A DNA stretch of 39,744 nucleotides from an uncultured Prevotellaceae bacterium (GTDB lineage: Bacteria > Bacteroidota > Bacteroidia > Bacteroidales > Muribaculaceae): assembly GCA_900318865.1 (NCBI GenBank), contig ONMF01000020.1:1-39744 (forward strand). Direction: 5' to 3'. The notes below the pieces were generated by a model. It was not told the origin of the DNA. It saw only the letters and a program-made list of their open reading frames with translations, and ran no database searches. The position numbers were made by a program, and so were the translations under genes. Positions within the stretch are counted from its first letter, which is position 1; each line of letters begins with the position of its first letter. Shown here piece after piece: positions 1-7,333 of this stretch.

Positions 1-47
1 ACAATCTCACTTACTACGTCTAATTTCTCTTCAAAATAATGTTTCAT
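1..47 (-). CDS. IS3-family transposase OrfA, N-terminal fragment (runs off the window)
   Basis: The minus strand from 47 reads MKHYFEEKLDVVSEI and stays open to the edge. This resembles the start of the helix-turn-helix OrfA of IS150-type elements, which bind the IS ends. Only about 15 residues are visible. The ATG lies directly behind the terminal stem-loop of the element, as expected for OrfA. Function is inferred from that position and the short similarity. Confidence 0.55.
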   Translation of the reverse strand, partial: MKHYFEEKLDVVSEI

Positions 48-98
48 ATAAAAACTGCACCTCAAAAGTTTTGTGTCTAACTTTTGGGGTGCAGTTCA
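1..98 (-). mobile_element. IS3-family (IS150-like) insertion sequence, one terminus, partial
   Basis: Read on the minus strand, the element starts at 98 with TGAACTGCACCCCAAAAG, a typical IS3/IS150-type terminal sequence beginning TG. Just inside is an inverted copy of the same end (55-72 against 79-96, one G/T mismatch), which forms a stem-loop in front of the transposase start. Such a stem is often found at IS ends and limits outside transcription. The first transposase codons follow at 47-1. The rest of the element and its other end lie outside the window, so completeness, target duplication and activity cannot be judged. The family assignment comes from the terminus and the first 15 or so residues only. 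Confidence 0.7.
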
Positions 99-158
99 CT
101 TGTGGAAGTCTTGCCGGGGCGGCTATGATTGTCACTGGCAGGTAATGGCCAGGGATGT

Positions 159-1703
159 TTACTCGTCGGCGTCGCTCAGGTCAACGGCGTAGTACACTTT
201 CTTCCCCGTGGGATAAAGGCCGGTGATGAACATCACCTTGTCGGCATCACTGGCACGCATAATCTGGTTATAGATATTCTCTACATCGTCGCGACTGCTC
301 ACAGGCACATTATTGATGTCGGTGATGACAAATCCGTCCTTGATGCCTGCGTTCTTGAACTTGCCGGCTTTCACGCCCACCACTTTCAGGCCTTGCGAGA
401 TGGCCAGGTCTTTCTTCTCCTGGTCGGAGAGCTCGGTGAAGGCGCATCCCAGCGACATCACATCACTGTTCTTGGTGAGCTTGGTGTCGCCTTGATTATT
501 CTTGAAGGTGACGGTGGTGGACTTCAGCTTGTTGTCGCGGTAGTATTTCACCTCGGCCTTGTCGCCCGGGCGTAGCTTGTTCATCTGCTCCTGCATCTCG
601 CCGCTGTTTTTCACTTCAGCGCCATTGAGCCCCACAATCACGTCGCCCTCTTCCAGGCCGGCTTCCTTGGCGGCACTGCGGTCGTTCACTTTGGCCACAT
701 AAAGGCCATTGACCGTGGCGGTGATTTTGTTCTCCTTGGCCATGTCGGCATCGAGCTCTTTGTACTGGATTCCCAGCACAGCGCGCTGCACGGTGCCATA
801 TTGCTTGATGTCGGTCACCACTTTCTTCACGGTGTTGCTGGGCACGGCGAAAGAGCAACCGCTGTAATTACCCGTCTGCGAGTAAATCATGGTGTTGATG
901 CCGATGAGTTCGCCAGCAGTGTTGACCAGTGCGCCACCCGAGTTGCCGGGGTTCACAGCAGCATCATGCTGGATAAATGCCTTGATGCCGGCGCTGCTGC
1001 TGTCGCTCAGGCCACGTGCCTTGGCACTGATGATGCCCACCGTCACTGTGCTGTTGAAGCCGAAGGGGTTGCCCACGGCCACTGCCCACTCGCCCACTTT
1101 CACGGCATCGCTGTTGCCGAAGGTGGCGGGATGCAGGTCTTTGGCATTGATTTTAATCAAGGCGATATCGGTCTTGTCGTCGGTGCCGATGACCGTGGCG
1201 TTGAACGTGCGGTCATCGTTGAGAGTCACCTCCAGTTTCTCGGCTCCGTCAATCACGTGGTTATTGGTCACAATATAACCGTCGGCACTGATGATAACGC
1301 CCGACCCCATGCCTTTGGCCTGGGGTTTGGAGTCACTCTTCGGCTGTTGCTGGTGGCGCTGTCCGTTGCCGAAACCGAAGCCCGGGCCGAAGAAAAACTC
1401 AAACGGGTCGATGTCGCCTCCTTGATAATATTGTTGCTGGCGCGGCGTGGCAAAACTCTTGATTGACACCACCGAGTTGATGGTGCTCTCGGCCACCGTG
1501 GTGAAGTCTTTGCTCAGGTCGGGGGTGCGCACGGCTGCACTCACAAATCCGTTTTCGTCGGTCACTGTGTTTTTCCCGGGGATGAACGTGTCGGCCACGT
1601 CGATGCCCGCACTCTTGAGCGCCGTGGTGGCCATGAGCGTTGCCGCCGACCCCACAATCGAAGCGCTGATGAGCAGAATCGCTAATTTGCTGTCCTTTTT
1701 CAT
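159..1703 (-). CDS. htrA: Periplasmic HtrA/DegP-type serine protease with two PDZ domains
   Basis: A 514-residue envelope stress protease that degrades or refolds misfolded exported proteins. The N-terminus has a basic start and a hydrophobic segment (about residues 7-28), so it is a signal peptide or anchor. The trypsin-like domain shows the complete triad: H149 in TNNHV, D179 in KTDIALI and S255 in NPGNSGGAL. A glycine/phenylalanine-rich loop (about 95-115) precedes it, as in DegP. A first PDZ domain follows at about 310-400 (GLYVAKV, AGLEEGDVI) and a divergent second one at about 425-505. The length is normal for Bacteroidales HtrA. It is transcribed alone from a promoter at 1778-1808. An IS3-type element sits 60 bases beyond its stop codon without touching the coding sequence. 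Confidence 0.95.
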   Translation of the reverse strand: MKKDSKLAILLISASIVGSAATLMATTALKSAGIDVADTFIPGKNTVTDENGFVSAAVRTPDLSKDFTTVAESTINSVVSIKSFATPRQQQYYQGGDIDPFEFFFGPGFGFGNGQRHQQQPKSDSKPQAKGMGSGVIISADGYIVTNNHVIDGAEKLEVTLNDDRTFNATVIGTDDKTDIALIKINAKDLHPATFGNSDAVKVGEWAVAVGNPFGFNSTVTVGIISAKARGLSDSSSAGIKAFIQHDAAVNPGNSGGALVNTAGELIGINTMIYSQTGNYSGCSFAVPSNTVKKVVTDIKQYGTVQRAVLGIQYKELDADMAKENKITATVNGLYVAKVNDRSAAKEAGLEEGDVIVGLNGAEVKNSGEMQEQMNKLRPGDKAEVKYYRDNKLKSTTVTFKNNQGDTKLTKNSDVMSLGCAFTELSDQEKKDLAISQGLKVVGVKAGKFKNAGIKDGFVITDINNVPVSSRDDVENIYNQIMRASDADKVMFITGLYPTGKKVYYAVDLSDADE

Positions 1704-1777
1704 AATCTACCTATTTGTTAAAATTTCGTTGTCTTTTAATTTTTCAATCGTTAAAATTAACTTTTCAAAAGTCATGC

Positions 1778-1808
1778 CAAAAGTACAGATAAAAATGACA
1801 AAAACAAT
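1778..1808 (-). promoter_or_regulatory. Promoter of htrA
   Basis: On the minus strand ATTG (1808-1805) is followed, after 19 bases, by TACTTTTG (1785-1778), matching the Bacteroidetes sigma consensus (T)TTG-N19-TAnnTTTG. The predicted start near 1771 gives a leader of about 67 A/T-rich bases. The promoter begins directly at the foot of the upstream gene's terminator hairpin. Confidence 0.55.
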
Positions 1809-1854
1809 ACCGTCGGCATCGCTTTTAAACTAAATTAAGCATCATGCCGACGGT
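1809..1854 (-). terminator. Terminator of the serine hydrolase gene
   Basis: Perfect 11-bp inverted repeat ACCGTCGGCAT (1809-1819) / ATGCCGACGGT (1844-1854) with a 24-base A/T-rich loop. On the minus strand the stem is followed by ATTGTTTTTG. The other side also carries a T-run, so it could act in both directions. It separates the hydrolase gene from htrA. Confidence 0.7.
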
Positions 1855-1889
1855 TTTTAACTTGTTTAGCATTTCAACGTGCTGCAGTG

Positions 1890-3008
1890 TCAGTTTTTCT
1901 TGAGAAGTGCCAGGATGGCATTCACCATACCCATGCGGTCGATGTCGTTTCGTGTGGAGAACAGCATCACGGTGATGTCGCGCCGCGGTATCTTGCCGGC
2001 ATAGATGGTAAAGCCTCCATTGTCGCCGGTGTGGTAAACCACCGCATCGCTGCCGTCGGCTGGTTGCTGGATGAAGAAACCGTAGCCATAGCCGGTGTGA
2101 GGCTGGTAGCCGTAGTTGGCATTCTCGGGGATGCTGATGACTGGCGTGTAGGCCATCCGCAGCGTGCTGTCCGAGACAATCTTGCCCTCGCGCAGAGCCT
2201 TCTCCCACAGCGCGAACTCACTGACCGATGTATACAGGCCGCCATCGGCCTTGGTGGCGAAGAAAGTTTCCTCATCGTAGTCAAATTCCACATAGCGCTG
2301 CAGCGAGTCACTCCACTGGTAACCGTGCGCCATCTTCTCAATGGGCCGACCCGCCTCGAAATAAGCCGTGTGCACCATGCCGGCAGGCTTGAGCAGGTGG
2401 TCGTGCACATAGGTTTCAAAGTCCACGCCTGTGACGGCGGGAATCATCTGATAGATGAGCTGGAATGTGGGATTGATATATTCATATTTTGTGCCGGGCT
2501 GAAACCGCAGGCTGTCGAGCGTGGCGATGTATTGGGCCGACGCCACGTCGGTGGCGTGAAGCACAAAGTCGCGGTCGTCACGAGGACGTGCGTCGGGTAT
2601 ACCCGATGTGTGCGACAAGATGTGGCGCACGCTCACGCTGTCGAGCACAGCCGACGGCCATGAGCCGAAGAACCGGCGAAGCGGGTCGTCAAGACTCACC
2701 TTTCCTTGCTCCACCAGCTGAAGCAGTGCCAAGGCGGCAAATTGCTTCGACACCGACGCGATGCAGAAGTTTGTTTCGGGCGTCACCGGCTGGCGGGTTT
2801 CCAAGTCGGCCAAACCGTAACAGCGCTGGGCCAGCACGCTGTCGCCCTGCATCACCAGCACTGCCGCTCCTGGCAGGCTGTCGGGGAACACACGGCCCAC
2901 GATGCTGTCGATTTGTTCACTCAGAGGTGTCACTCTCTCGTTTCGGCCACAAGCCGTCAGCAACATCACGACGGCTGCCACAAGATAAATGTTCACTTTT
3001 TTCATCAT
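1890..3008 (-). CDS. Serine hydrolase lipoprotein, class C beta-lactamase fold
   Basis: A 372-residue predicted lipoprotein of the beta-lactamase/D-alanyl-D-alanine peptidase/esterase superfamily (Pfam Beta-lactamase). The N-terminus MMKKVNIYLVAAVVMLLTAC is a type II signal with the lipidated Cys at residue 20. The three active-site motifs are visible: S85-V-S-K88 (SxxK), Y178-I-N180 (YxN) and a late HTG in VYHTGDNGG. The substrate cannot be deduced: such proteins include peptidases, esterases and penicillin-binding-like enzymes, and few are resistance beta-lactamases. The start is set at 3008 because the longer reading frame would put 25 non-signal residues in front of the lipoprotein signal. 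ATG at 3005 is equally possible. The promoter at 3013-3044 would leave almost no leader. Confidence 0.88.
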   Translation of the reverse strand: MMKKVNIYLVAAVVMLLTACGRNERVTPLSEQIDSIVGRVFPDSLPGAAVLVMQGDSVLAQRCYGLADLETRQPVTPETNFCIASVSKQFAALALLQLVEQGKVSLDDPLRRFFGSWPSAVLDSVSVRHILSHTSGIPDARPRDDRDFVLHATDVASAQYIATLDSLRFQPGTKYEYINPTFQLIYQMIPAVTGVDFETYVHDHLLKPAGMVHTAYFEAGRPIEKMAHGYQWSDSLQRYVEFDYDEETFFATKADGGLYTSVSEFALWEKALREGKIVSDSTLRMAYTPVISIPENANYGYQPHTGYGYGFFIQQPADGSDAVVYHTGDNGGFTIYAGKIPRRDITVMLFSTRNDIDRMGMVNAILALLKKN

Positions 3009-3012
3009 GCCG

Positions 3013-3044
3013 CAAAGTTCGTGACTTTTCACATGATTTACAAA
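3013..3044 (-). promoter_or_regulatory. Probable promoter of the serine hydrolase gene
   Basis: On the minus strand TTTG (3044-3041), 20 bases, then GAACTTTG (3020-3013, one mismatch to TAnnTTTG). The predicted start falls at or next to the ATG, so the mRNA would be almost leaderless. It is divergent from, and does not overlap, the phosphatase promoter at 3059-3093. Confidence 0.4.
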
Positions 3045-3058
3045 CAAACTTTGCACAA

Positions 3059-3093
3059 TTTGACTACAGACCCGAAAAATCAAGCTAAATTTG
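3059..3093 (+). promoter_or_regulatory. Probable promoter of the histidine phosphatase gene
   Basis: TAAATTTG (3086-3093) is a perfect -7 element. The nearest TTTG (3059-3062) is 23 bases upstream, longer than the usual 19-20. The -7 overlaps the longest reading frame of the next gene, which is why the downstream ATG at 3115 was chosen as its start. Confidence 0.45.
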
Positions 3094-3114
3094 CATCATC
3101 AATTCGTCTTTTTC

Positions 3115-4356
3115 ATGAAACTCGTCCGTATCACACTCGCCTTGATAATGGCCATGACAGCGATGCAAGCGCTGCCTTACGATGCCCGGCAATGCCAGGG
3201 CAGTTTAGGGCCCTACACGGCTCCCGACAGCCTGGTTGCCGCCCCCGACAGTTTAACCCCTGTGTTCGTCAACCACTTGGGACGTCACGGCTCGCGTTAC
3301 CCGGCCTCATCCTATTCGGCTACCACCCTGCGCCGGGAACTGTCCAGAGCCGACTCACTGGGCACCATCACGCCGCTCGGGCTGCAATTTGCCGCCATGC
3401 TCGACGATGTGATTTCACGCAGCAACGGCCGCTGGGGCGCACTCGACTCCATCGGCATGGCCGAGCATCGTGGCATTGCCCGACGGCTGGCGCGGCAATA
3501 TCCCGAATTGGTGCACAATTCGGCTGCGGCCGCTTCGGCCACCTACTCACCCCGCGCCATCATGAGCATGTACTCCTTCCTGCACGAGCTGGCGCAGTGC
3601 GACCGCACCATCACGCTCTCCACCACGTCGGGGCCGATCAACAGCATGGTGCTCTACCCCTTCGATATCAACGAGCATTACAAGGCCTACTCCCGGCTGA
3701 AGCCCTGGCGTGAGGCGTATAGCCACTGGGTGGACAGTGTGGCCCCCATGACGGTGCGGCGACTGCTGGGCGACGGTTATCAAATCACCGACAGCGCTGC
3801 CCGCCAACTCTCCATCATAGAGTACTACAATCTGGCCAACATGGAGGCCATGGGTATGCCCAACGACTACATGCCCTACATGAGTCTGGATGAATACAAC
3901 CGCCTGTGGTCTTGCTTCAACCTGAGGCAGTACTTTCAGCACACTGCCAATGCCTTTTCGGAGGTTCCGGCACAAATGTTTGCCGGTCTTGTGCAAGATT
4001 TGGTCGCCGCGGCCGACGATGCTTTGAGCGCAACGAACCGCAATGGCAAAAGGCCCACGTTGCAATTACGCTTTGCCCATGCTGAGGTGTTGATGCCCGT
4101 GCTGTCGTTGCTGCAGGTGCCGGGGTGCCACTTGGTCACGACCGACTGGAACGCCGTGCGTGACTGCTGGCACGACTTCAACATCGTGCCCATGGCGGCC
4201 AACATTCAATGGATTTATTACCGTGCTCCAAGCGGCACGGTCTATGTGCGCATGGACTTGAACGAGCGCCCCACCCCCATCATCCCTGGCCGCGACGACA
4301 TCTACGTTCCGTGGTCCGAGGTGCGGCGCCACATGCTGCACTGCATCGAGCAGTGA
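3115..4356 (+). CDS. Exported histidine phosphatase, MINPP/phytase-like
   Basis: A 413-residue histidine phosphatase (clan 2) with a Sec signal (MKLVRITLALIMAMTAMQA). The phosphate-accepting motif RHGSRYP (R57, H58) lies near the N-terminus. The proton-donor motif is HAE (322-324). HAE rather than HD is the mark of multiple inositol polyphosphate phosphatases (MINPP), a family with proven phytase activity in gut Bacteroides. Likely role: periplasmic or surface removal of phosphate from inositol phosphates or other phosphomonoesters. ATG 3115 is preferred over an in-frame ATG at 3091, which lies inside the predicted -7 element. It stands alone, divergent from the serine hydrolase and convergent with the decarboxylase-like gene. 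Substrate is inferred. Confidence 0.85.
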   Translation: MKLVRITLALIMAMTAMQALPYDARQCQGSLGPYTAPDSLVAAPDSLTPVFVNHLGRHGSRYPASSYSATTLRRELSRADSLGTITPLGLQFAAMLDDVISRSNGRWGALDSIGMAEHRGIARRLARQYPELVHNSAAAASATYSPRAIMSMYSFLHELAQCDRTITLSTTSGPINSMVLYPFDINEHYKAYSRLKPWREAYSHWVDSVAPMTVRRLLGDGYQITDSAARQLSIIEYYNLANMEAMGMPNDYMPYMSLDEYNRLWSCFNLRQYFQHTANAFSEVPAQMFAGLVQDLVAAADDALSATNRNGKRPTLQLRFAHAEVLMPVLSLLQVPGCHLVTTDWNAVRDCWHDFNIVPMAANIQWIYYRAPSGTVYVRMDLNERPTPIIPGRDDIYVPWSEVRRHMLHCIEQ

Positions 4357-4396
4357 TTTCGGGCTGTACAGGCAGTCCGAACTTACCGATTTACAA

Positions 4397-4420
4397 TCAG
4401 CCCGCGCCCGTCAGGGCTGA
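4397..4420. terminator. Hairpin between convergent genes
   Basis: TCAGCCC (4397-4403) pairs with GGGCTGA (4414-4420) around a 10-base loop. It lies between the stop codons of the phosphatase (4356) and the PLP enzyme (4438). There is no clear T-tract on either side, so this is only a candidate bidirectional terminator. Confidence 0.35.
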
Positions 4421-4437
4421 CCTGTGATTTGCTCCAT

Positions 4438-5664
4438 CTATTCCAAGTCGTCTTTCATGGCGACGATGAAACGATCGATTCTCTCCTTCGTCACATGCTG
4501 CATCACCACCACGTGGGCCAGATTGCCGCCGAAGCGCTCGTCGTAGCCCTGGGCAAGATTGTAGGTGTTGACGATGTCGGCCGAGGGTCGCTTGAAAAAC
4601 ACCGTGTTGCTGTATTCGTTCACCCATGCGGGCCAGCCGATGGCATCGAGCTGCCGCTTGAGATAGGCGGTACATTCCATGATCCGCTCGGCCTGCTCTG
4701 TCCACCCCTCGGTCCCCACCTTCTGGATAAGCCACCAGAATTTCAGGGGCTGCACGGCATCGCGCGAGCAGTTAATCATGCGCATGTTGCGGTTCAGATA
4801 AGTCACACTGAAGTCGTCCTGACTGTCGTACACGTCGCGTGTGCACAAGAACAGGCCAGAAGGTGAGTCGATGCCGAAGAACTTATGCCCGCTGATGGCA
4901 ATGGACTCGAAATGCATAGCTTTGTGGCTCACCATCTGGCGGTGCTCGGTGAAAGGCAGGTAGCCGCCAAAAAGTGCCGCGTCCACATGGCGATAGACGC
5001 CCGGTATCTCCGAGTGGCGGTCAATCACGGCATTGAGGGCCGCCATGTCGTCAATGGCCCCCTTGAAGGTGGAACCCATTGCATAGACGATGAGCACCGG
5101 GCGGCTTGTGTCGAGCGCCCGCTCTAACTCCTCAGGAATCATTCGGCCCATTGCATCGCTTTTGACAAGACGCAGTTCAATGTTCTGCAAGTCAGCCAGG
5201 CGCATATTGGAATAGTGGGCTTCATCGCTCACATAGAGCACGGGTTGCATTCGAGTCTTATTCTTCAAATACTCCGCTCCGAAGTAGATGCCGTGGTTGT
5301 TGCCGTCGGTGCCGCTGTGAGTCACAATGCCCCACACATTGTCCCTTGTGAAACCATAAAGAGGGGCAAAGTATTCAATAACTTCGCGTTCGAAAGCCTG
5401 CGACGACATATTCCACGGGCTGTCGGTCATCGGGTCACCGGCATTGTTCAAGTTAATGCTCTCCAATCCCGCCTCAAGATACCATTTATAGAAGTCCCTC
5501 ATTTCCGACTGCTGGTTGGCCGGGTAGCCGAAATAGGTCTGCTGTCCCGTCTTCCAAATTTCAGTCCACTCATCGAGCTTTTGGAATCCCGATGTCTGGG
5601 CAAATGTAGTCAGCGCGCCCACCAAGAAGGCCTGCAACAAGAAAAGTCTTGATTCTGTTTTCAT
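4438..5664 (-). CDS. Histidine-decarboxylase-like PLP enzyme with signal peptide
   Basis: A 408-residue fold-type I PLP enzyme most like the PLP-dependent (group II) histidine decarboxylases. The evidence is YFGYPANQ and LNNAGDP in the N-terminal part, THSGTDGNNHGIY, GSTFKGAIDD, HVDAALFGGYLPF (Asp binding the PLP ring nitrogen) and the Schiff-base lysine K261 in SGHKFFG. If it decarboxylates histidine the products are histamine and CO2. The substrate is inferred and other amino acids are possible. The start is placed at 5664 because that ATG opens a Sec-type signal (KTESR, a hydrophobic stretch, TFA/QTS). The longer frame has an unconvincing N-terminus. Export is odd, because PLP enzymes normally act in the cytoplasm. 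The gene stands alone. Confidence 0.8.
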   Translation of the reverse strand: MKTESRLFLLQAFLVGALTTFAQTSGFQKLDEWTEIWKTGQQTYFGYPANQQSEMRDFYKWYLEAGLESINLNNAGDPMTDSPWNMSSQAFEREVIEYFAPLYGFTRDNVWGIVTHSGTDGNNHGIYFGAEYLKNKTRMQPVLYVSDEAHYSNMRLADLQNIELRLVKSDAMGRMIPEELERALDTSRPVLIVYAMGSTFKGAIDDMAALNAVIDRHSEIPGVYRHVDAALFGGYLPFTEHRQMVSHKAMHFESIAISGHKFFGIDSPSGLFLCTRDVYDSQDDFSVTYLNRNMRMINCSRDAVQPLKFWWLIQKVGTEGWTEQAERIMECTAYLKRQLDAIGWPAWVNEYSNTVFFKRPSADIVNTYNLAQGYDERFGGNLAHVVVMQHVTKERIDRFIVAMKDDLE

Positions 5665-5688
5665 CGTCTTGCTTATTAAGGTAAAAAC

Positions 5689-5769
5689 ATTGTCAACAAT
5701 GGGTGAAAGCTCCCAGAATCCGAAAAACGCACCAGGAAGCAGAAATCTGAACCATGCACTACAAAGATA
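5689..5769 (-). promoter_or_regulatory. Leader and -7 element upstream of the HDC-like gene
   Basis: TATCTTTG (5769-5762 on the minus strand) fits the -7 consensus, but no good TTTG lies 19-20 bases upstream. The leader of about 90 bases contains the 12-base dyad ATTGTCAACAAT (5689-5700), a possible operator or small hairpin. Confidence 0.35.
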
Positions 5770-5811
5770 AGTTTTTTTTCTGAATGTAGAGCACATTTTC
5801 AAGAATTCTGC

Positions 5812-5844
5812 CATCTATTCTTCATCTATTCTTCATCTATTCTT
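5812..5844. repeat. Three perfect tandem copies of an 11-bp unit
   Basis: CATCTATTCTT occurs three times in a row (5812-5822, 5823-5833, 5834-5844). It lies in the intergenic region between the HDC-like gene and the rpsF promoter, 32 bases upstream of the latter's -33 element. It could be a slippage-prone tract or protein-binding repeats; nothing in the sequence decides this. Confidence 0.8.
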
Positions 5845-5875
5845 TGCGCACGCGCTCAAAAAAAGCGGAAAAAGT

Positions 5876-5906
5876 TTTGTCATTCGCTCGCTTATTTGTA
5901 ACTTTG
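5876..5906 (+). promoter_or_regulatory. Promoter of the rpsF-rpsR-rplI operon
   Basis: TTTG (5876-5879), exactly 19 bases, then TAACTTTG (5899-5906): a perfect Bacteroidetes housekeeping promoter. The predicted start near 5912 leaves an A/T-rich leader of about 45 bases with no Shine-Dalgarno in front of rpsF. Confidence 0.85.
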
Positions 5907-5956
5907 CACCGCTTTTTGAGCAAAATTTTAATTACTTATTTAATTTTAAACGTTTT

Positions 5957-6346
5957 ATGAATCATTACGAAACCGTTTTCATTTTAACTCCCGTTTTGTC
6001 TGATGCTCAGATGAAGGAAGCGGTAGAAAAGTTCAAGGGCGTCCTCACCGACAATGGTGCAGCGATTGTCAATGAAGAGACCTGGGGCCTGCGCAAGCTG
6101 GCTTATCCCATCCAGAAGAAGACCACCGGTTTTTACACCCTGATTGAGTTTGATGGTGAGCCCACCATCGTCAAGCAGCTCGAAACGGCTTTCCGTCGCG
6201 ACGAGAAGGTGCTGCGATTCCTCACCTTCCACCTCGACAAGTTTGCCGCCGAGTATGCTGTGAAGCGCCGCAACCTCAAGAAGGCTGCCAAGGAAGAGAA
6301 GGCTGCCGAGGCCGCCGAAGAAGCCAAAACAGAAACTAACGATTAA
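5957..6346 (+). CDS. rpsF: 30S ribosomal protein bS6
   Basis: A 129-residue bS6, a small-subunit platform protein that pairs with bS18. The ferredoxin-like core ([32 protein letters not shown]) covers residues 1-100 and is followed by a Lys/Ala/Glu-rich tail (about 108-129). It is the first gene of rpsF-rpsR-rplI. Its ATG follows an A/T-rich stretch with no Shine-Dalgarno, as is normal in this phylum and in clear contrast to the two genes behind it. In Bacteroidetes ribosomes bS6, bS18 and bS21 together form the pocket that hides the 16S anti-SD tail. Confidence 0.98.
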   Translation: MNHYETVFILTPVLSDAQMKEAVEKFKGVLTDNGAAIVNEETWGLRKLAYPIQKKTTGFYTLIEFDGEPTIVKQLETAFRRDEKVLRFLTFHLDKFAAEYAVKRRNLKKAAKEEKAAEAAEEAKTETND

Positions 6347-6350
6347 AAAA

Positions 6351-6355
6351 GGAGG
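6351..6355 (+). promoter_or_regulatory. Strong Shine-Dalgarno in front of rpsR
   Basis: AAAAAGGAGGAAAACATT stands directly before the rpsR ATG. The GGAGG core (6351-6355) is 8 bases from the start codon, which is ideal anti-SD pairing. Most genes in this window have no such sequence. Confidence 0.9.
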
Positions 6356-6363
6356 AAAACATT

Positions 6364-6633
6364 ATGGCACAAGCTCAATCCGAGATTCGTTATCTCACCC
6401 CGCTGTCGGTCGACACAAAAAAGAAGAAATATTGCCGCTTTAAGAGAAGTGGTATCAAGTACATCGACTACAAGGACCCCGAGTTCCTGAAGAAGTTCCT
6501 CAACGAGCAGGGTAAAATCCTGCCCCGCCGCATCACCGGCACCTCGCTCAAGTTCCAGCGCCGAGTCGCCAAGGCTGTGAAGCGCGCCCGTCACCTGGCT
6601 CTGCTGCCCTTCGTGACCGACTTGATGAAATAA
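6364..6633 (+). CDS. rpsR: 30S ribosomal protein bS18
   Basis: An 89-residue bS18, a platform protein next to bS6 and the 16S 3' end. The conserved core is complete: [20 protein letters not shown], then [28 protein letters not shown]. The N-terminus (about 20 residues) includes a KKKKYCRFK segment. It follows rpsF by 17 bases and precedes rplI by 39, so it is cotranscribed. Unusually for this phylum its ATG is preceded by a textbook Shine-Dalgarno. bS18 itself helps mask the anti-SD, so feedback control of its own translation is a reasonable hypothesis. Confidence 0.98.
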   Translation: MAQAQSEIRYLTPLSVDTKKKKYCRFKRSGIKYIDYKDPEFLKKFLNEQGKILPRRITGTSLKFQRRVAKAVKRARHLALLPFVTDLMK

Positions 6634-6658
6634 TTCTCTTGTATCACACTAACATTAA

Positions 6659-6663
6659 GGAGG
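6659..6663 (+). promoter_or_regulatory. Strong Shine-Dalgarno in front of rplI
   Basis: TTAAGGAGGACATTACAG precedes the rplI ATG. The GGAGG core (6659-6663) is 9 bases from the start. It is the second of three textbook ribosome-binding sites in this window. Confidence 0.9.
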
Positions 6664-6672
6664 ACATTACAG

Positions 6673-7212
6673 ATGAAAATCATTTTGAAAGAAGATATCG
6701 CCAACCTGGGTTACAAGGACGACGTGGTGGAAGTGAAGAACGGATACGGACGTAATTACTTGATCCCCACCGGCAAGGCCATCATGGCTACCGAGAGCGC
6801 TCTGAAAGTGCTGGCCGAGAACCTGCGTCAGCGTGCACACAAGATCGCTAAAATCAAAGCCGATGCCGAAGAGGCCGCTACCAAGTTGCAAGGCATCAGC
6901 CTCACTATTCCCGCCAAGGTGAGTGCCACCGGCACCATCTACGGTTCGGTGAGCAACATCCAAATCGCCGAGGAGCTGGCCAAGCTCGGACACGAGGTGG
7001 ACCGCAAAATCATCTCTCTGAAGGAGACCGTCAAGGAAGTGGGCAGCTATGTGGCTACTGTGCGCCTGCACAAAGAGGTGGCCGTGGAAATCCCCTTCGA
7101 GGTCGTTCCCGAGGATGCACCGGCCAAGCAGCAAGAGGCTGCACAAGCACAGGAAGAACCTGTGGTCGAGCAGCAAGAGGCCGAGGCCGAAGAAGCTCCC
7201 GAAGCCGAGTAA
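6673..7212 (+). CDS. rplI: 50S ribosomal protein bL9
   Basis: A 179-residue bL9, which reaches from the L1 stalk base and helps keep reading frame. The N-terminal domain shows [33 protein letters not shown] long connecting helix and the C-terminal domain ([28 protein letters not shown]) follow. The protein is about 30 residues longer than the common form because of an acidic Ala/Glu/Gln tail after residue 148, likely disordered. It is the last gene of the operon, followed at once by a terminator. Its ATG has a strong Shine-Dalgarno. Confidence 0.97.
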   Translation: MKIILKEDIANLGYKDDVVEVKNGYGRNYLIPTGKAIMATESALKVLAENLRQRAHKIAKIKADAEEAATKLQGISLTIPAKVSATGTIYGSVSNIQIAEELAKLGHEVDRKIISLKETVKEVGSYVATVRLHKEVAVEIPFEVVPEDAPAKQQEAAQAQEEPVVEQQEAEAEEAPEAE

Positions 7213-7240
7213 ATTCTACTCTGCATCATGCCATAACAGC

Positions 7241-7279
7241 AAAAGCATTGCCGCAACAGCGGTGATGCTTTTTGTTTTT
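7241..7279 (+). terminator. Terminator of the rpsF operon
   Basis: AAAAGCATTGCCGC (7241-7254) pairs with GCGGTGATGCTTTT with one mismatch and one wobble around a short loop. It is followed by a broken T-tract (TTTTTGTTTTT). The TTTG at 7271-7274 within this tract is also the -33 element of the next promoter. Confidence 0.8.
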
Positions 7280-7301
7280 CCGGCGATTTTTCGTAATTTT
7301 G
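7271..7301 (+). promoter_or_regulatory. Promoter of the Dabb-mutY-AGCS cluster
   Basis: TTTG (7271-7274), 19 bases, TAATTTTG (7294-7301): a perfect match to the consensus. The -33 lies inside the T-tract of the rplI terminator. The predicted start near 7307 gives a leader of about 26 bases. Confidence 0.8.
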
Positions 7302-7333
7302 TAACGGAACAAACTTAACACACCTTATTTATT

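Noticed and set aside
801..1466. 221-codon plus-strand frame antisense to htrA
   Set aside because: It lies wholly within the protease domain coding sequence and shows no motif, start signal or family resemblance.
1890..3008. Antibiotic-resistance beta-lactamase
   Set aside because: The SxxK, YxN and HTG motifs only define the superfamily; the lipoprotein form and sequence give no sign of a resistance enzyme.
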